The notes below the pieces were generated by a model, which did no database searches, was not told where the DNA came from, and saw only the letters and a list, made by a program, of their open reading frames with translations. The position numbers were made by a program, and so were the translations under genes. A DNA stretch of 46,122 bases from Flavobacteriaceae bacterium UBA5544 (lineage in GTDB: Bacteria > Bacteroidota > Bacteroidia > Flavobacteriales > Flavobacteriaceae): assembly GCA_002426755.1 (NCBI GenBank), contig DINI01000013.1, positions 11,100-57,221 on the forward strand. The letters are read 5' to 3'. Shown here piece by piece: positions 44,469 through 46,122 of the stretch (positions within the stretch are counted from its first letter, which is position 1; each line of letters starts with the position of its first letter).

Positions 44469-45236
44469 ATGGGTAAAATCATTGCAATTGCCAATCAAAA
44501 AGGAGGTGTTGGAAAGACAACTACTTCAGTAAATCTTGCCGCGTCTTTAGGTGTCTTAGAAAAGAAAGTGTTACTTATCGATGCCGACCCACAAGCGAAC
44601 GCCTCTTCTGGCCTTGGTGCGGATGTTGAAAACGTGGAATTGGGTTCTTATCAATTGATTGAGCATTCAGCATCAGCTGAAGAATGTATTGTAAAAACCA
44701 ATGCTCCAAACGTAGATATTATTCCTGCACATATCGATTTGGTTGCTATCGAAATAGAATTGGTTGACAAAGAAGAACGTGAATATATGCTCAAAAAAGC
44801 AATTACACATTTAAAATCTTCTTATGATTATATTTTGATTGATTGTGCACCGTCCTTGGGATTATTGACATTGAATGCTCTAACGGCCGCTGATTCAGTG
44901 ATTATACCAATTCAATGTGAGTATTTTGCATTGGAAGGACTTGGGAAATTGCTCAACACCATCAAAAGTGTGCAACGCATCCACAATGCCAATTTAGATA
45001 TCGAAGGAATGCTGTTGACGATGTATGATTCTCGTTTGCGCTTATCCAATCAAGTGGTTGAAGAAGTTCAGAAACACTTTAGCGATATGGTATTTCAAAC
45101 CATCATTCAACGTAATGTTCGCTTGAGCGAAGCACCTAGCTATGGCGAGAGCATCATCAATTATGATGTGAGTAGTAAAGGAGCGTCAAATTATTTAAAT
45201 TTGGCGAAAGAAATTATCAAAAAACAGGATAACTAA
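44469..45236 (+). CDS. parA: ParA/Soj chromosome-partitioning ATPase
   Basis: 255 residues. Deviant Walker A AIANQKGGVGKTTTSVNLAA, then LIDADPQANASSG, Walker B-type ILIDCAPSLGLLTLNAL and the ParA signature PIQCEYFALEGL. It forms ATP-bound dimers on DNA and acts with ParB in origin segregation. Its stop overlaps the parB start by one base. A short protein without N-terminal HTH marks it as the chromosomal type. Confidence 0.96.
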   Translation: MGKIIAIANQKGGVGKTTTSVNLAASLGVLEKKVLLIDADPQANASSGLGADVENVELGSYQLIEHSASAEECIVKTNAPNVDIIPAHIDLVAIEIELVDKEEREYMLKKAITHLKSSYDYILIDCAPSLGLLTLNALTAADSVIIPIQCEYFALEGLGKLLNTIKSVQRIHNANLDIEGMLLTMYDSRLRLSNQVVEEVQKHFSDMVFQTIIQRNVRLSEAPSYGESIINYDVSSKGASNYLNLAKEIIKKQDN

Positions 45237-46122
45237 TGGCGAAGGCAACACAAAAACAAGCACTAGGAAGAGGTTTATCAGCATTATTAAAAGATCCTTC
45301 AAACGATATCAAATCGGTTCAGGACAAAAATGCTGACAAAGTGATTGGTAATATTGTGGAGCTTGAACTCGATGCCATTGATATCAATCCGTTTCAACCT
45401 CGAACCAGTTTTAATGAAGAAACCTTGAGAGAATTGGCATCTTCCATCAAGGAGTTAGGTGTCATTCAACCAATCACAGTTCGTAAATTAGATTTCAACA
45501 AATATCAGCTTGTTTCAGGAGAACGTCGTTTTAGAGCTTCTAAAATGATTGGGCTCGAAACCATTCCTGCCTATATCAGAATTGCCAATGACCAAGAGTC
45601 TCTTGAGATGGCATTGGTCGAAAATATTCAGCGTCAGGATTTAGATCCGATTGAGATTGCACTATCCTATCAACGTTTAATTGACGAAATCAATCTAACA
45701 CAAGAGCAAATGAGCGAACGTGTGGGTAAAAAACGTTCTACAATTGCCAATTATCTTCGATTGTTAAAGTTAGACCCAATCATCCAAACCGGCATGCGAG
45801 ATGGATTCATCTCAATGGGTCATGGCCGTGCCATCATCAACATTGAGGACCAGAACAGTCAGTTGGATATTTATGAGAAAATTATTAGTAACCAACTTTC
45901 GGTGAGAGATACTGAAACTTTGGTCAAAAATTATCATGCAACGAGCGAAGTAAGTGTTCCCACCAAAACCGAACCTTCAGAAAAAGAAGAACTTCCAAAA
46001 CATATCAAAAAAGGGATAAAAGAATTTTCGGAATACTTTGGACACAAAATAAGCGTTAAGGTCAGTAAGAATGGAAAAGGAACTATTACAATTCCGTTTC
46101 ATTCTGAAGAAGATTTTAACCG
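45236..46122 (+). CDS. parB: ParB/Spo0J partition protein, 3' end outside window
   Basis: 295 codons are present. N-terminal QALGRGLSALLKD is followed by the CTPase domain (INPFQPRTSFNEETLRELA, SIKELGVIQPITVRKL, LVSGERRFRASKMIG, ALVENIQRQDLDPIE) and the HTH (LTQEQMSERVGKKRSTIANYLRLLKL, abridged in part). The window ends in the C-terminal dimerisation domain. It binds parS and slides on DNA with CTP. No parS sequence was found in the window. Confidence 0.95.
   Translation, partial: MAKATQKQALGRGLSALLKDPSNDIKSVQDKNADKVIGNIVELELDAIDINPFQPRTSFNEETLRELASSIKELGVIQPITVRKLDFNKYQLVSGERRFRASKMIGLETIPAYIRIANDQESLEMALVENIQRQDLDPIEIALSYQRLIDEINLTQEQMSERVGKKRSTIANYLRLLKLDPIIQTGMRDGFISMGHGRAIINIEDQNSQLDIYEKIISNQLSVRDTETLVKNYHATSEVSVPTKTEPSEKEELPKHIKKGIKEFSEYFGHKISVKVSKNGKGTITIPFHSEEDFN

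Noticed and set aside
44279..46122. parS or replication origin near parAB
   Set aside because: No sequence close to the TGTTNCACGTGNAACA consensus and no DnaA-box cluster was seen.
1..46122. CRISPR array or insertion sequence
   Set aside because: No regularly spaced direct repeats and no transposase frame with terminal repeats was found.

Overview
The window looks like chromosomal DNA from a marine-type flavobacterium (Bacteroidota, probably Flavobacteriaceae). The signs are low GC, promoters of the Bacteroidota TAnnTTTG -7 type, lipoproteins with short lipoboxes, a fused ccoNO gene, a Bacteroidota-type tyrosine recombinase, split methylmalonyl-CoA mutase genes, and DUF6266 and DUF6544 family proteins. 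Family names come from reading the translations by eye; no search was run.

Region 1 (1-22.1 kb) is a low-oxygen respiration and nitrogen-oxide block. The left edge holds a minus-strand set: thioredoxin, an FMN-binding split-barrel protein and a DUF6544-like membrane protein cut by the window edge. Diverging from it are two universal stress proteins, anaerobic coproporphyrinogen oxidase (hemN), and a nirK operon (copper nitrite reductase fused to cytochrome c, SUMF1-like protein, SCO-like copper chaperone, outer-membrane porin). Facing these on the minus strand are a hemerythrin, a heme-copper-oxidase-I-like membrane protein, a RIC-type di-iron protein (ScdA/YtfE), an Rrf2-family Fe-S regulator resembling NsrR, a PLP-dependent decarboxylase, and a complete cbb3 oxidase cluster (ccoI, ccoS, ccoNO, ccoQ, ccoP, ccoG, ccoH, SafE-like protein). 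Six promoters here share one layout: a TGAY-N4-RTCA (FNR-type) palindrome whose centre lies exactly 29.5 bp upstream of a TAnnTTTG-like -7 box. A second motif, close to GGATAATTTTATCC, lies upstream of nirK, the RIC gene and the Rrf2 gene, and is a candidate operator for the Rrf2 protein. No FNR-family gene, nor and nos genes are in the window.

Region 2 (22.1-25.4 kb) has a tyrosine recombinase gene with an inverted repeat upstream, tRNA-Pro(TGG) with a terminator, and a PQQ-type sugar dehydrogenase lipoprotein overlapping a cytochrome c lipoprotein. That cytochrome closely resembles the C-terminal domain of NirK.

Region 3 (25.4-32 kb) carries udk, a DivIC/FtsB-like gene, both methylmalonyl-CoA mutase subunits with two small membrane or lipoprotein genes between them, a DUF1801 protein and a MarC-family protein. 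Region 4 (32-44.3 kb) is mixed housekeeping and envelope genes: DUF6266 protein, alpha/beta hydrolase, 1-Cys peroxiredoxin, membrane protein, peptidyl-prolyl isomerase, SET protein, two M16 proteases, META-domain and other lipoproteins. A 79-bp hairpin with 11-bp-phased TCGA motifs lies between the divergent DUF6266 and hydrolase genes. Region 5 (44.4 kb to the end) is parA-parB, with parB cut by the window edge.
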